From: a virus
DNA: 64,000 nucleotides
Strand: one strand, 5' to 3'
IMG/VR virus record: IMGVR_UViG_3300035188_001379
Span: 1 to 64,000 of that record
Positions 9,215-18,310 of this stretch are shown here, piece by piece. Below the pieces are notes generated by a model, which searched no databases, was not told the DNA's origin, and saw only the letters and a list, made by a program, of their open reading frames with translations. A program made the translations under genes and the position numbers. Within the stretch, counting starts at the first letter, position 1. Each line of letters starts with the position of its first letter.

Positions 9215-10684
9215 ATGGAAGAGCCTAACATTCTCATCAAAACAGCCCTCTCAGATGCAGTTCAGCAGGTGAACTCAGGCGTATCTCCTACCGCAGCGCT
9301 TAAAAAAGTTGCTACCGATTTGGATCTGAATCCCAACTATATCCAGCGTACAGGAGAAGCCTTGAACGTTGCATTACACTATAAACATTTTAAGACAGCC
9401 TCCGACAGATCTATTGACTTTGAGATTGCCGATATTCCCAAAGCTATTGAGGACGTTTTTTCTTCTCGCACTAAAACAGCAGCAGAACAGACCTCAGAGT
9501 ATTTTTCATCCATAGACGCTAACGAACCTGTTTTCAATTACAACCGGATGTTAAGCAATCCAGTGTATAAGCAGGCTTTCATGGAAATTTCTTCGGCTCC
9601 TGAAACACATGACAGCTTTGCTACCACACTAAAAACAGTTTACGAAAAGTCTGCGAACTATATTCAGAAGCTTGCAAAGCAGGCAGACGAAGCCGAAGTG
9701 CATAAGACTGCAGCGGAGCTGGATTTAAATCAGTCTTTTTCAGCTTTGTGTGATGAGTTTAAGAAAGATGCGGCTTACCGAACATCTTTTGAAGAATTTG
9801 AATCGCAAGTTTTCTCAAAGCACGGAAGCGCTGCAGTAGAGTATCTCGACCTTATTCATAAAACCGCAGGACTTGTTGACGACAGAGGAGTGCATGACTC
9901 TAAGTATATTATGTTTAACCCCTGCAAAGAAGCCTCTCTGTTTGACTCGCTGATGGCTTCAGCTGAGCGAATGGTAGCAACAGAGAAGACCGCACAAGAA
10001 GCCCAGCAAAACCTAGCCTTCGAAAATTCCTTTTTGAAAGAGTGCAACACCCTACTGGGCAAGACAGCAGAAAAAAAAGAAGAATCTCCTGAGCGCGAAA
10101 AAGCAGAAGAGACTTCTGATGAGAAATCTGAAGATACCGGCGAAGAGAACCTTGAAGAGCAGGACCCTGTTATGGCGGCGGTTAAAAAAAAAGCCTCAGA
10201 CGCTAGCTTCAGCGTAGCTCCGAAATATGACAAAGACCCTGTGCTTGCTGAATGTATGGAGAAAGAAGCTTTTTTGGGGTCTCTAACGAATATGATGAGC
10301 AGTCTGATAGCAGAACCAGTGCAAGCAGCTTTTACCCATTCTTTTAAAGGCTCTCCGCAGACTTCTCCTGGAATACGACCCAATCTTACTTTAGATAATA
10401 TGGAGCGTAGGCTTTTGCTACAAGAGCTTATGCTGACAGACCCGATCTTATCTAAAGTTAATCCTGCTAAAGTAGCCAGGGCCTTTGAACAAATACTCAG
10501 GCTTTCTCCAGAAATTTCAAAACAAAAGGAGGTGGTCCGTGCTGAGTTACGTGCAATGGTGGCATCTCAAGCGTTAAGTAAATATGACGCCGAAATGATG
10601 ACCAAGCTGGATGTAGGAATGCTTAAAAGCAGGGTAGCTACCCAGCAGTTTAATAAAGGATTTATCGATCACTTCAAAGTTTAG
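9215..10684 (+). CDS. Helical protein rich in Lys-x-Ala triplets
   Basis: A 489-residue, almost entirely helical protein. Its striking feature is a recurrent Lys-x-Ala triplet, most often KTA (IKTALSD, FKTASDR, TKTAAEQ, HKTAAEL, HKTAGLV, EKTAQEA, GKTAEKK), about 17 in all and spaced over the first 420 residues. An acidic low-complexity stretch (about residues 290-320) separates the helical N-terminal part from a C-terminal domain. The same triplet is frequent in the scaffold-like proteins at 15585 and 16783 and in the distant gene at 54103. An internal head protein processed by the prohead protease is a reasonable guess; no family recognised. Confidence 0.6.
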   Translation: MEEPNILIKTALSDAVQQVNSGVSPTAALKKVATDLDLNPNYIQRTGEALNVALHYKHFKTASDRSIDFEIADIPKAIEDVFSSRTKTAAEQTSEYFSSIDANEPVFNYNRMLSNPVYKQAFMEISSAPETHDSFATTLKTVYEKSANYIQKLAKQADEAEVHKTAAELDLNQSFSALCDEFKKDAAYRTSFEEFESQVFSKHGSAAVEYLDLIHKTAGLVDDRGVHDSKYIMFNPCKEASLFDSLMASAERMVATEKTAQEAQQNLAFENSFLKECNTLLGKTAEKKEESPEREKAEETSDEKSEDTGEENLEEQDPVMAAVKKKASDASFSVAPKYDKDPVLAECMEKEAFLGSLTNMMSSLIAEPVQAAFTHSFKGSPQTSPGIRPNLTLDNMERRLLLQELMLTDPILSKVNPAKVARAFEQILRLSPEISKQKEVVRAELRAMVASQALSKYDAEMMTKLDVGMLKSRVATQQFNKGFIDHFKV

Positions 10685-10687
10685 TTT

Positions 10688-11086
10688 ATGCCTACACTAC
10701 TCAAAATTAAAAAGTTTATTGAAAACGACGTGTGGAAAATTAACTTCACACTCGATACAACCACTTTGCCTGAAAGCGACAAAGAGCTCATTAGGAAGTT
10801 TGGTGAACCCCAAATCGACATTGGTGGTACGTATTTGTCAGGCACACCCAATCAGTACGTGCTTCCTACAAAATATATTCGCGTTAGGTCAGACTTGCCG
10901 TTTACTCAAGAATTTGACGCAAAAAGCCACATAGACTTTTTGACTACTCCAGCTATTGCCAAGGCGTCCACACAAGCCAGAGCTTTAGCTTTTCAAACTT
11001 ACTTTATAAATGCTTTTACTGCCGCCTTTGTAGCGCTACGCAATAGCCGAGACACTTTCACAGGCGAGTACATAGCCAATATCTAA
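10688..11086 (+). CDS. Small virion-region protein
   Basis: A 132-residue protein of mixed alpha/beta character (LLKIKKFIENDVWKINFTL at the start, a helical C-terminus). It starts 3 nt after its neighbour with TTTATG and no Shine-Dalgarno sequence, and is followed after 1 nt by the next gene. Its length and position would suit a small structural protein. No motif found. Confidence 0.55.
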   Translation: MPTLLKIKKFIENDVWKINFTLDTTTLPESDKELIRKFGEPQIDIGGTYLSGTPNQYVLPTKYIRVRSDLPFTQEFDAKSHIDFLTTPAIAKASTQARALAFQTYFINAFTAAFVALRNSRDTFTGEYIANI

Positions 11087-11087
11087 T

Positions 11088-11468
11088 ATGACACAGGAAG
11101 ATTACAAGGAAGCTTTCGTAGCAGGGTTTGTAAAACGTGCCGAGCAGCACGGATTCGAGAAGCAGGCAATCGTAGGAATGCTCGCAGGCACAGGGTTAAG
11201 ACTGCTGGCTCCTATATTTGGACAACACTACCTAACAAAGGGGTTAGGTGCAATTGCTGCCCGAAAAGGTGCTGGTAGAGTAGGTAAGCATGCAAAGAAT
11301 TTACATACTCTACTTACAGAATCCCCCATGGTTTCTAGAAGTTTAGGAGATAACTTGAAGGGACAAGCCGCCTTCATGGGTACATCCATATTAGCGGACA
11401 GGGCATTAAATCCTATAGTTGATCCTCTCGCCACTAAGTTAGAGCAAAGAGACTATAGGAGAAATTAA
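11088..11468 (+). CDS. Small protein with GF-A-G box and hydrophobic segment
   Basis: A 126-residue protein. Residues 5-27 (EAFVAGFVKRAEQHGFEKQA) are a clear copy of a short helical box, GFxxxAxxxGxxxxA, also found in the products of 11481, 15585 (twice) and 25850. It is followed by a small-residue hydrophobic stretch (AIVGMLAGTGLRLLAPIFG) that could insert in a membrane. Likely an internal or injected virion component by context; unnamed. Confidence 0.55.
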   Translation: MTQEDYKEAFVAGFVKRAEQHGFEKQAIVGMLAGTGLRLLAPIFGQHYLTKGLGAIAARKGAGRVGKHAKNLHTLLTESPMVSRSLGDNLKGQAAFMGTSILADRALNPIVDPLATKLEQRDYRRN

Positions 11469-11480
11469 TATTTCGTGATT

Positions 11481-12806
11481 ATGCTTACAGCCCTACAAGG
11501 ATACTTATACAAACAAGCCCAGGGGAGTCTTCCCTCTGCACCTGCAGGCGCTCCCTCTCCAGGAGTACCCGTCACGCCTACTAGCAGATATTATGGACCT
11601 ACAAGTGGTCCTGGAGTTATAAATGTAGGCTCTCCTTCGACCAATACATCAGGAGGTAGTCTCACTCTTCCACGTAAGCCTACAAATTTTAACGCCATGG
11701 GTTCAGGTCTAGGTGTCTTGAGTAGCGGGCTTAACGTTTATGGTAATTTAACCCACAGAAACGAGACCTCTCAAGGCACAGTCTACGACGACCCTCAGTA
11801 CGGACAGGCCGCACTTAATACCGCCGCAGGTTTAGGGGAAGCTTATAAGCTAAGAAATGCTTTGCGTTTTCCTGCCGCCGCTTCTACTGTGGCTCCTACC
11901 GCCGCTAAGACTGTAGGTGGAGCTTTACTTAGAAACGCAGCTCCTATAATGGGAGCAGTTGGCGTAGGTTCGAGATTGTTAGACAAAGACTATCTAGGGG
12001 CAGGTATAGATGCACTAAGCACAGCCGCACCCATCGTAGGTACAATGATTGCCCCAGGTGTAGGCACTGCAATAGGTACGGGAGTTAGTTGGCTAGGTCA
12101 GGGAATAAATGCTTATAGAGATATTAGGAAAAACCAGCAGCAGACCAAATTGCCTCCGCCGAGCATAGGGCAAGCGCAGCCACAATCCACACAACCAAAA
12201 GTAGCTTCTTTTATGTACACGTCCGACAACGATTTCAAAATTAAAAAGGCTTTCGCCTCAGGTTTCGTAAAATCTGCGGTAGCCAAAGGAGTGACTATAG
12301 ATGAATTCAGTGCCTTAACTAAACAAGCCTTATCAGCAGGAACTAGCCTAACTTATGACGACGTGTCTGCTATCAAAGCTTTGTTGGCAAATAATGAAGG
12401 CTCTGAAGATATTTACAGCGACCCTACAGGGGAGGCTATGCGTAATTATAAATCACGACTGTTAGCAGCCAGAGACGCCTCTTCTCAAGAGATCCCGGCT
12501 GTCTCAGGGGCCTTAGCAGGCTTACGCGCAGGAAGCTTGGGCGGCTTAGCGGGCGCAGGTATCGGAGGTTCTTTAGGTATGCTAGCTAAACACACACCAA
12601 TCCTTAATCTACCGTACCGCTTTAAACGTAATATGCCTACTGCCGGTGCGCTAGGAGGAACAGCGTTGGGCAGCATTATCGCAGCGCTACCTGCAGCCAA
12701 ACAGAAATATGAAGCTTCGAAAGCTTTACAAAAATTGCACAGCTCCAGCAACCTCGACGCTCTACAGCAGCTTGGGCAAGAGGATAGAGCGGTATTAAAC
12801 AGCTAA
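11481..12806 (+). CDS. Gly-zipper virion-type protein with GF-A-G box
   Basis: A 441-residue protein; ATG 11481 is preferred over the GTG at 11475. The N-terminus is Pro/Gly/Ser-rich and probably disordered. Residues near 185-205 (APGVGTAIGTGVSWLGQG) and two segments near 350-400 (SLGGLAGAGIGGSLGML and GALGGTALGSIIAALPA) are glycine-zipper-like. Near residue 255 lies another copy of the short box (AFASGFVKSAVAKG, then LTKQA). The combination resembles the products of 7176 and 12812, suggesting a set of co-packaged proteins. Function inferred only from composition and position. Confidence 0.58.
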   Translation: MLTALQGYLYKQAQGSLPSAPAGAPSPGVPVTPTSRYYGPTSGPGVINVGSPSTNTSGGSLTLPRKPTNFNAMGSGLGVLSSGLNVYGNLTHRNETSQGTVYDDPQYGQAALNTAAGLGEAYKLRNALRFPAAASTVAPTAAKTVGGALLRNAAPIMGAVGVGSRLLDKDYLGAGIDALSTAAPIVGTMIAPGVGTAIGTGVSWLGQGINAYRDIRKNQQQTKLPPPSIGQAQPQSTQPKVASFMYTSDNDFKIKKAFASGFVKSAVAKGVTIDEFSALTKQALSAGTSLTYDDVSAIKALLANNEGSEDIYSDPTGEAMRNYKSRLLAARDASSQEIPAVSGALAGLRAGSLGGLAGAGIGGSLGMLAKHTPILNLPYRFKRNMPTAGALGGTALGSIIAALPAAKQKYEASKALQKLHSSSNLDALQQLGQEDRAVLNS

Positions 12807-12811
12807 TTTAT

Positions 12812-14071
12812 ATGTCTAAAGAATATACAAACTTTAAGCAGGACCTAGCTAATCCTGAAGCAGGTTTAAACTCGGACTTGTATCACGCGTTGTCGCCGAT
12901 TGTTTCTCGAGGACCCTCTGGACCTTCTTCTAGAGAAGAACAACAGAAGCTTGATAGTTTGAGGGAGGATGTACGTAAAGGTATCGTGGGACTTGAGTAC
13001 ATGGCGGGGTTAAAAAAGAATAAAGGAGAAACTTTTTATGATGAGCATCCTGTACAAGCGTTAACTACTGACGCGCTTGGCAACGCATCGATTTTAGGGG
13101 CAGGTCTAACTGGTGGAGGTATGCTTTTGAACAGTATTAGACAAAAGCAGAATTTGGATAAAGTTATGCCTGCCGCTATGGCTCGTATGGGTAATACGCC
13201 TGACAAGGATCTTTCAAACCCTGAAGCACTGCTTAATCCTAGAGAAGGTACTGTCCGAGGAGACATAGCTAAAATATACGGGGACCCGGAGAGTTCAACT
13301 AGGATGCAGCTCATCGACAGACTGTCTGATGTTGCACCAAATGACCCAAATTCCTTGTCTAGTAAATTGTTAAGCGCAGATACTGCCGAGGCTAAGGCGA
13401 CTAGGAAACATCAGAAATTGTTGAAACAATTGAACGCGCAGTTATTAACTGCTGCAGACGACAAAGAAGCCAATAAGATAAGCAAACAGATTGCAGGAGC
13501 TGAAAAGCTGTACGAGGAACTCCGCAAAAATAACGCTAAAGCTAAAGGCGAAGTTCTAGCTGCGGCAAGGGCGTCTCAAGGAGATAAATACTTGAAGAAC
13601 CACGTCAATTTTCACGAGGCATTGACAAGAGCTAAGGAAAAAGGAGGATTCAGCTCGCCTGTAGGTTCAGGTTTAAACTTACCTGAGTTCATTGCCCCAG
13701 ATAAACACCAAGGCTTAGTCGATTTGATCGAGAACATGCAGCTAACAAAAGCCCATCCTGGGTTTAATAGAGATTTACTTCTGCAGTCTGTTTCCGATTA
13801 TTTAGATGACCCTGCCGAGCTAGCCAAGTTTGAGAGAGTTAGCTTACCCAAGATCATGAGCGCAGATCATCAAGGGTCAGGCATCCGTAGGTTTCTTTCG
13901 CGAAATAAGTTCCCTATAGCTGCAGGTGCTGCCACTGCAGCCGGAGGGGCAGGTCTCTATTACCTACTCAAAGCCATGCAAGACAAGATGTACTCCAAGG
14001 ATAAAGTAAAGGATTGGAAAAAGACTCTACTTAAGTCTAAAGGAGATTTTGACGCCGCAAACCAAATCTAA
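12812..14071 (+). CDS. Helical protein with C-terminal membrane-like segment
   Basis: A 419-residue protein, mostly helical and charged. One short Gly-rich hydrophobic segment lies near residue 97 (ASILGAGLTGGGMLL) and a better one near residues 367-386 (FPIAAGAATAAGGAGLYYLL), followed by a basic tail. The central part (residues 190-260) looks coiled-coil. It ends 5 nt before the prohead protease gene, so the two are co-expressed. A virion-internal membrane-active role is possible; no family recognised. Confidence 0.55.
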   Translation: MSKEYTNFKQDLANPEAGLNSDLYHALSPIVSRGPSGPSSREEQQKLDSLREDVRKGIVGLEYMAGLKKNKGETFYDEHPVQALTTDALGNASILGAGLTGGGMLLNSIRQKQNLDKVMPAAMARMGNTPDKDLSNPEALLNPREGTVRGDIAKIYGDPESSTRMQLIDRLSDVAPNDPNSLSSKLLSADTAEAKATRKHQKLLKQLNAQLLTAADDKEANKISKQIAGAEKLYEELRKNNAKAKGEVLAAARASQGDKYLKNHVNFHEALTRAKEKGGFSSPVGSGLNLPEFIAPDKHQGLVDLIENMQLTKAHPGFNRDLLLQSVSDYLDDPAELAKFERVSLPKIMSADHQGSGIRRFLSRNKFPIAAGAATAAGGAGLYYLLKAMQDKMYSKDKVKDWKKTLLKSKGDFDAANQI

Positions 14072-14076
14072 TAACT

Positions 14077-15525
14077 ATGTATAGAGGACTCATTAAATTT
14101 AGTGCTACCGATGACTGGCGTTGGGATGTTGACCCTGTGCAATTGATACACAACGTAAACACGTTGACCAAAGCTGGAGCAGACAACACAGAACTACGCA
14201 CTGAAAAAACAGCAGGACAAACAGACGCTCTCGTTATTGCTCTGGGCGCTTATGAAGGGACAGGAGCAAATCGGAATGGGGATATCTTTAAAGAGGCAGA
14301 ATGTCTCAAGAACTATAAGACATTTGTTAAGTCTGGAAGCAAAGGTAAAGATGGCAAGTACGACGGGCGCGCTTTAAACAGGCATCATAAAAATAAACCG
14401 GAAGACCCTAAGTACGGTAATATTAAAGCAGCTACTTACAATAATAAGATGAAGCGTATCGAGCTGATTATAGGGCTCGACAACGACAAGTGCGCAGAAG
14501 AAATCCAGAAATTGGCTGAAGGAAAGCAGATTAATGTAAGTATGGCAGCTAAGGTAGCCTACGATAAATGCACGTGGTGTGGACATGAGGCAAAAGACGA
14601 CAACCACCGTTGCGAACACATACCTAAAAAACTAGGAGAGATTAACAAGCAAGGTGAGATGTGTAGTATGGAAAATATGAACCCTCGCTGGTTCGAATTA
14701 TCTATTGTAGGCAGACCTGCCGATCGGATAGGTATGTCCCTCAAGCTCGCCTCTGATAACGCTTACATCAAAACAGCTAGCGACTATAAAACACTATATC
14801 CCGGCTTTGTTGCGCCAGAAGATACTCAGGAGTATATCTCGATATCTAAGTATGCTCAGGAAAAACGTAGATTGCTTAAGAAGCTTTCTGCTATGGAAAA
14901 GCATATCGAAGCAATCGCTGAAGCAGGCCCTAAGAACTCAAAAGAAAAGTACATTTCCGAGCAGAAATCAAAAATCAGTCATGGTGACGATATTTCTGAC
15001 GATACTTTAGAAGAGCTCAGGAAGTTTGAACCATCAAAGCTGCTCAGAGCCTTAGCTGATGAAGGGATTGTTTTTTCTCCTAAAGATTTTGTAAAATATC
15101 TTTTCGGTACGAAAAACATCTCAAATTCTGAGGACATGTTCAGTAAGATTAAAAAGCAGCTTCCTTCTATGTTTTCAGACCTAGAAGAAGATGGAGATGA
15201 CGTTGTAAATGATGAGAAGTATGAGCCGTCTGGGTCCGATATTATGCCTAAAGGTATCTTGAATATGGTGAGAGGACTGTTTGACGATCATTCTCTTTTT
15301 GATAAACCTGTGCACGGCAGGATTATGAAAATAACCATAATCAAAAAAATGCCTTCCTCTAAGCTGAGCCGCAAATCAGAGAATGAAGGCCACACGAAGG
15401 AAGCCTCGATATCTGAGCTAACAAGACAATACGCAGCGTATAAATTAGCTGCTTTTAGATATTTAGATAGTAAAGATAAACTAGACGAAGACACCATGTA
15501 CAATATTCTATTGCAAAATAGATAA
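14077..15525 (+). CDS. Prohead (head maturation) protease
   Basis: This 482-residue protein would cleave capsid and internal head proteins during assembly. Features that fit the Ser/His prohead protease families are NRNGDIF at 65-71, a His-rich loop RHHKNKPEDPKYGNI at 102-116 in which His103 or His104 could be the catalytic histidine, a strand ending INVSMAAKV with Ser155 as likely nucleophile, and WFELSIVGRPAD at 205-216. Between them a Cys/His cluster (C165, C168, C179, H181, C196) looks like a zinc-binding insert. The C-terminal 250 residues are helical and Lys-x-Ala-containing and may be a scaffolding extension removed in maturation. It sits directly before the scaffold-like and capsid genes, as expected. 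Confidence 0.72.
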   Translation: MYRGLIKFSATDDWRWDVDPVQLIHNVNTLTKAGADNTELRTEKTAGQTDALVIALGAYEGTGANRNGDIFKEAECLKNYKTFVKSGSKGKDGKYDGRALNRHHKNKPEDPKYGNIKAATYNNKMKRIELIIGLDNDKCAEEIQKLAEGKQINVSMAAKVAYDKCTWCGHEAKDDNHRCEHIPKKLGEINKQGEMCSMENMNPRWFELSIVGRPADRIGMSLKLASDNAYIKTASDYKTLYPGFVAPEDTQEYISISKYAQEKRRLLKKLSAMEKHIEAIAEAGPKNSKEKYISEQKSKISHGDDISDDTLEELRKFEPSKLLRALADEGIVFSPKDFVKYLFGTKNISNSEDMFSKIKKQLPSMFSDLEEDGDDVVNDEKYEPSGSDIMPKGILNMVRGLFDDHSLFDKPVHGRIMKITIIKKMPSSKLSRKSENEGHTKEASISELTRQYAAYKLAAFRYLDSKDKLDEDTMYNILLQNR

Positions 15526-15584
15526 AAATACTTGGAAGCATCAAAAAATTAATATAAGATTTACCTACAACAGCAATACGTATT

Positions 15585-16721
15585 ATGCCATCAAACCCTA
15601 AAAATATTTTAGCCACCTTATTGGCGAAGCAAGCCGCAGGTGAAATTCCTATGTCTGCCGGAGAAGAAGCCGTACACGAGGAGGCTGAAACTCCTCAGGA
15701 AGAAGCTCTTGAGCACCTCCCAGGACAATATGAAGAAGGCGCAGTTGAGCCTGGTGAGTTAGAAGGTGGGGAAGATGCAGACGCTAGAGTGGAGCAATTA
15801 CTGGCTCAGCTTTCGCCAGAAGAACTGGATCATTTGACTGAGCTTTTAGCTGAGGACATGTCTGGAGGTGAAGAACCTGCTGCAGAAATTGATGAAGAAG
15901 AATCTGTGGAAGACCCTGCAGAACTAGCTCAGCTGATTGAGCAGCATCTCGCCAATTCGCCCGAAGCTAATCCAGAAGATGCCGACCCAGAAAAAATGGC
16001 AGCTTTAGCCTTTGTGAAATCTGCCTCTTACATCGAAGGTTTTATCGAGCAGGCGTTAGCTCATGGAGCCTCAGTGAAAGAAGCTGTCGACATTTATGAC
16101 ACGGCCCTTTCTAGAAGCCTCGACTCCTTAAATATTTACAAAACAGCCGCCAGAGGTAAATACGCAAGACGCAGAGCAAACGCATCTCGCCGCGCCTCCG
16201 CGCCTCAGGCTGCTCCTTCCGCAGCCAGCAAAGCGCAGGAGGCTGCTCCCACAAAAAAGCCCGACTATGAAGGACCGTCTATGGGCAGCAAAATTAAACA
16301 TCACCTAGAGGATCATCCAGAAACTGCCGTAGCTCTAGGTGCGGGTGCGGCCGCCACAGCCGCAGGCGGAGCCTACTTAGCTACCCGCAAAAACAAAGAC
16401 AAAGAAGACTCCGACGAGAAGACTGCAGCTTATTATGAAGGAGTACTTGAGCGCGCTCGAGAGTACGGACTCTCAGACCATGAAGCTGTACAGATTGTTA
16501 AGTCTGCTACGTTAGGGCAGATGCGTAACCCGAAGGTGGTAGCTGCTCTAAGAGCTGCTGCTTCGTCAGCGTCCTCTGCAGCAAAAAAGGCCCCAAAAGG
16601 GGAGGCAGATAAGCTATTACAAAGAGCACGTATCGCCGCTATAAAAAACAAAGCTTTGATTGCTGGCGGTGCTGGCTTAGCCGGAGGGGCCGCATTAACT
16701 TCGGCCCTTTCTGATGACTAG
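15585..16721 (+). CDS. Scaffold-like or internal head protein
   Basis: A 378-residue protein with a very acidic N-terminal third (about residues 20-130), a basic Ala/Arg/Pro-rich centre (KYARRRANASRRASAP), and Ala/Gly hydrophobic segments near residue 250 and at the C-terminus. It carries two copies of the short helical box: SYIEGFIEQALAHGASVKEA near 148 and AYYEGVLERAREYGLSDHEA near 284. Lys-x-Ala triplets (KQA, KSA, KTA) are frequent. It lies between the prohead protease and the capsid gene, the normal place for scaffolding or core proteins. A 60-nt A-rich non-coding leader precedes it. Confidence 0.6.
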   Translation: MPSNPKNILATLLAKQAAGEIPMSAGEEAVHEEAETPQEEALEHLPGQYEEGAVEPGELEGGEDADARVEQLLAQLSPEELDHLTELLAEDMSGGEEPAAEIDEEESVEDPAELAQLIEQHLANSPEANPEDADPEKMAALAFVKSASYIEGFIEQALAHGASVKEAVDIYDTALSRSLDSLNIYKTAARGKYARRRANASRRASAPQAAPSAASKAQEAAPTKKPDYEGPSMGSKIKHHLEDHPETAVALGAGAAATAAGGAYLATRKNKDKEDSDEKTAAYYEGVLERAREYGLSDHEAVQIVKSATLGQMRNPKVVAALRAAASSASSAAKKAPKGEADKLLQRARIAAIKNKALIAGGAGLAGGAALTSALSDD

Positions 16722-16732
16722 TAACAAAAGTA

Positions 16733-16761
16733 TTTACAAGCAGCTAAAAACAAAATAAACT
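16733..16761 (+). promoter_or_regulatory. Possible promoter
   Basis: TTTACA (16733-16738), a 17-nt spacer and TAAACT (16756-16761) lie before the gene at 16783. The -35 matches consensus at 5 of 6 positions and the -10 at 4 of 6, so the call is tentative. The following leader is A/C-rich and unstructured. Confidence 0.35.
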
Positions 16762-16782
16762 TCAACAATAGAAACTACAAAT

Positions 16783-17724
16783 ATGGCAAAACTAACTAAA
16801 CACGCAGAAGTCCTTAACCAGTTGCATACCATGGTTAAAAAGCAAGCTGAAGAAGCTCAGAAGAATATCTCCGGCAAGCCTGGAGAAGATGTTAAGTCTG
16901 TGAGTGTTGGGGGCGAGCATGAGTCGTATAACAAAAACTCTGTAGGCCCAGAAAACGTAGCTCAAGGTTATCACCAGAAGCCTACGGAAGATTCTTCTGA
17001 ACCTCTCGCTGGCGCAAAAACTGCAAACGATTTAGGTGCCGAGATTTTGGACATTATCCGCAAGCAGGCGGAAGCGCAGGATTCTGCCACAGGCAAGCCT
17101 GGAGATGTGAAGTCTGAGAGCGTTGGAGATGATAAGGAAAATGTTGATAAGAATGCTGTTAAGCCTGAAAACAATAAGCAGGAGTACAAGCAGGCTCCTT
17201 CATCCGACTCCTCCAAGCCTGTAGCCTCTGCTAAGAAAGCAGAAGAATCTGTTGAAGACCTTGCACAAAAGGTTGCTTCTTATACCTTAGGTCGCCAATT
17301 TTGTGCCGCGTTGCTGAAGTCTGCAGGTGTTCATCATCAAGATGACTCTGCTGATGAGACCATCATGATGAAAGAAGCAGGCCGCAGAGATTTTGATTTG
17401 CTCATCTCTCAAGCTGCTGAAGACCTCGAAGGAACTGAGAAGCAGGCCTCTGATGAATATCTTGAAAAAGAAGCTGAGGAAGCTGGTGCTGCCTATTTTG
17501 ATGAAATCCTCAAGCAGGCTGCCCTTGAAGAAGCTGTAGAAGAAAACAAGCAGCTTGCCGCCAAGGTGGCAGCTTACGAAGCTTATATTAAGGAAGCTCA
17601 AGAAGCCTACGAGGCCGACCAGTACGCAGCCTCCGCGCAAGAGCAGCAAGTCAAGCTCGCTGAATCTGTAGCTGATATTGTTCTGAATAAGCTGAGAGCT
17701 GAAATGGCTCCCTCTGCTGAGTAA
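16783..17724 (+). CDS. Scaffold-like protein with an internal duplication
   Basis: A 313-residue protein. Two successive modules of about 65-70 residues (roughly 28-96 and 100-165) share the pattern GKPG-DVKS-SVG-NKN/DKN-V-PEN and end in helical Lys-x-Ala sequences. The C-terminal half is acidic and helical, ending in a coiled-coil (ENKQLAAKVAAYEAYIKEAQ), typical of scaffolding or core proteins. At least ten Lys-x-Ala triplets are present (KQA, KTA, KSA, KEA). The context directly before the capsid genes supports a prohead core role. The repeat units differ in codons, so the duplication is not recent. Confidence 0.62.
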   Translation: MAKLTKHAEVLNQLHTMVKKQAEEAQKNISGKPGEDVKSVSVGGEHESYNKNSVGPENVAQGYHQKPTEDSSEPLAGAKTANDLGAEILDIIRKQAEAQDSATGKPGDVKSESVGDDKENVDKNAVKPENNKQEYKQAPSSDSSKPVASAKKAEESVEDLAQKVASYTLGRQFCAALLKSAGVHHQDDSADETIMMKEAGRRDFDLLISQAAEDLEGTEKQASDEYLEKEAEEAGAAYFDEILKQAALEEAVEENKQLAAKVAAYEAYIKEAQEAYEADQYAASAQEQQVKLAESVADIVLNKLRAEMAPSAE

Positions 17725-17735
17725 GGTTGCTTTTT

Positions 17736-17894
17736 ATGTCTGCTGACTCTACGGAAACAAAAGATACTGTAGAGCAGCAGGCTATTAGCGCGCTCCAACA
17801 TCTCGATGCTGCTGAGCAGCAAAAAGTTTTGGAGTATATCGCTAGCTTAATCCATTTATCTGAAATCAATCATGACCAAGCAAGCATTGGATAA
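17736..17894 (+). CDS. Small hidden ORF before the 130-residue head gene
   Basis: A 52-residue reading frame fills the gap between two head genes and overlaps the next one by 23 nt. It starts at an ATG following TTTTT and reads MSADSTETKDTVEQQ, then an amphipathic helix (AISALQHLDAAEQQKVLEYI). Composition matches its neighbours (Ala, Gln, Glu). The alternative is 147 nt of spacer, which would be unusual in such a tightly packed block. No family recognised. Confidence 0.55.
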   Translation: MSADSTETKDTVEQQAISALQHLDAAEQQKVLEYIASLIHLSEINHDQASIG

Positions 17895-18264
17895 GGTAGC
17901 AACTTTCGTAAACGTCGCTTTGTCTGAAATTAGTCAGCTCTCTAAAAAAGTTGCCGCTTACGAAAGCAAAAAAGCTGAAGAAGACAGACAAGAAAACATT
18001 GCCCTAGAGGGAGCTTTAAAAAAAGCTGCGGAGGCTATGTATAACTCTGATTTCATTAACGACGAGGAAGAAAAAACTTTGTTTGTTAAGAAAGCCAAAG
18101 AAGACGCCCTGTATCTGGCTAAAGTGGTTGAGCGCGTATGTAACGCAGCCGACGTAGCTTACATGGGAAAATCTGCTTCCGTTAAATCCTCAAACCAGTC
18201 AGATGATCCTGTCATGCGCAGAGCTTTTGGCTACGACAATAACTATAGTTTATTAGATGACTAA
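17872..18264 (+). CDS. Small helical head-region protein
   Basis: A 130-residue acidic helical protein starting MTKQALDKVATFVN. A coiled-coil-like region (ISQLSKKVAAYESKKAEEDRQ) resembles the C-terminus of the preceding scaffold-like protein, hinting at a shared origin or interaction. It ends just before a 156-nt non-coding segment that contains the presumed promoter of the capsid pair. Probably an assembly or core protein. Confidence 0.58.
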   Translation: MTKQALDKVATFVNVALSEISQLSKKVAAYESKKAEEDRQENIALEGALKKAAEAMYNSDFINDEEEKTLFVKKAKEDALYLAKVVERVCNAADVAYMGKSASVKSSNQSDDPVMRRAFGYDNNYSLLDD

Positions 18265-18281
18265 ATATTCTTAAAATATAG

Positions 18282-18310
18282 TTGACTATTTGATTATTTT
18301 TTCCGACAAT
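18282..18310 (+). promoter_or_regulatory. Possible capsid promoter and long A/C-rich leader
   Basis: TTGACT (18282-18287), a 17-nt spacer and GACAAT (18305-18310) lie in the 156-nt gap before the decoration and capsid genes. If used, the leader is about 100 nt. Its last 40 nt before ATG 18421 are almost entirely A, C and G without T, hence unstructured, and lack a Shine-Dalgarno sequence. Such leaders can support strong translation. Confidence 0.4.
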
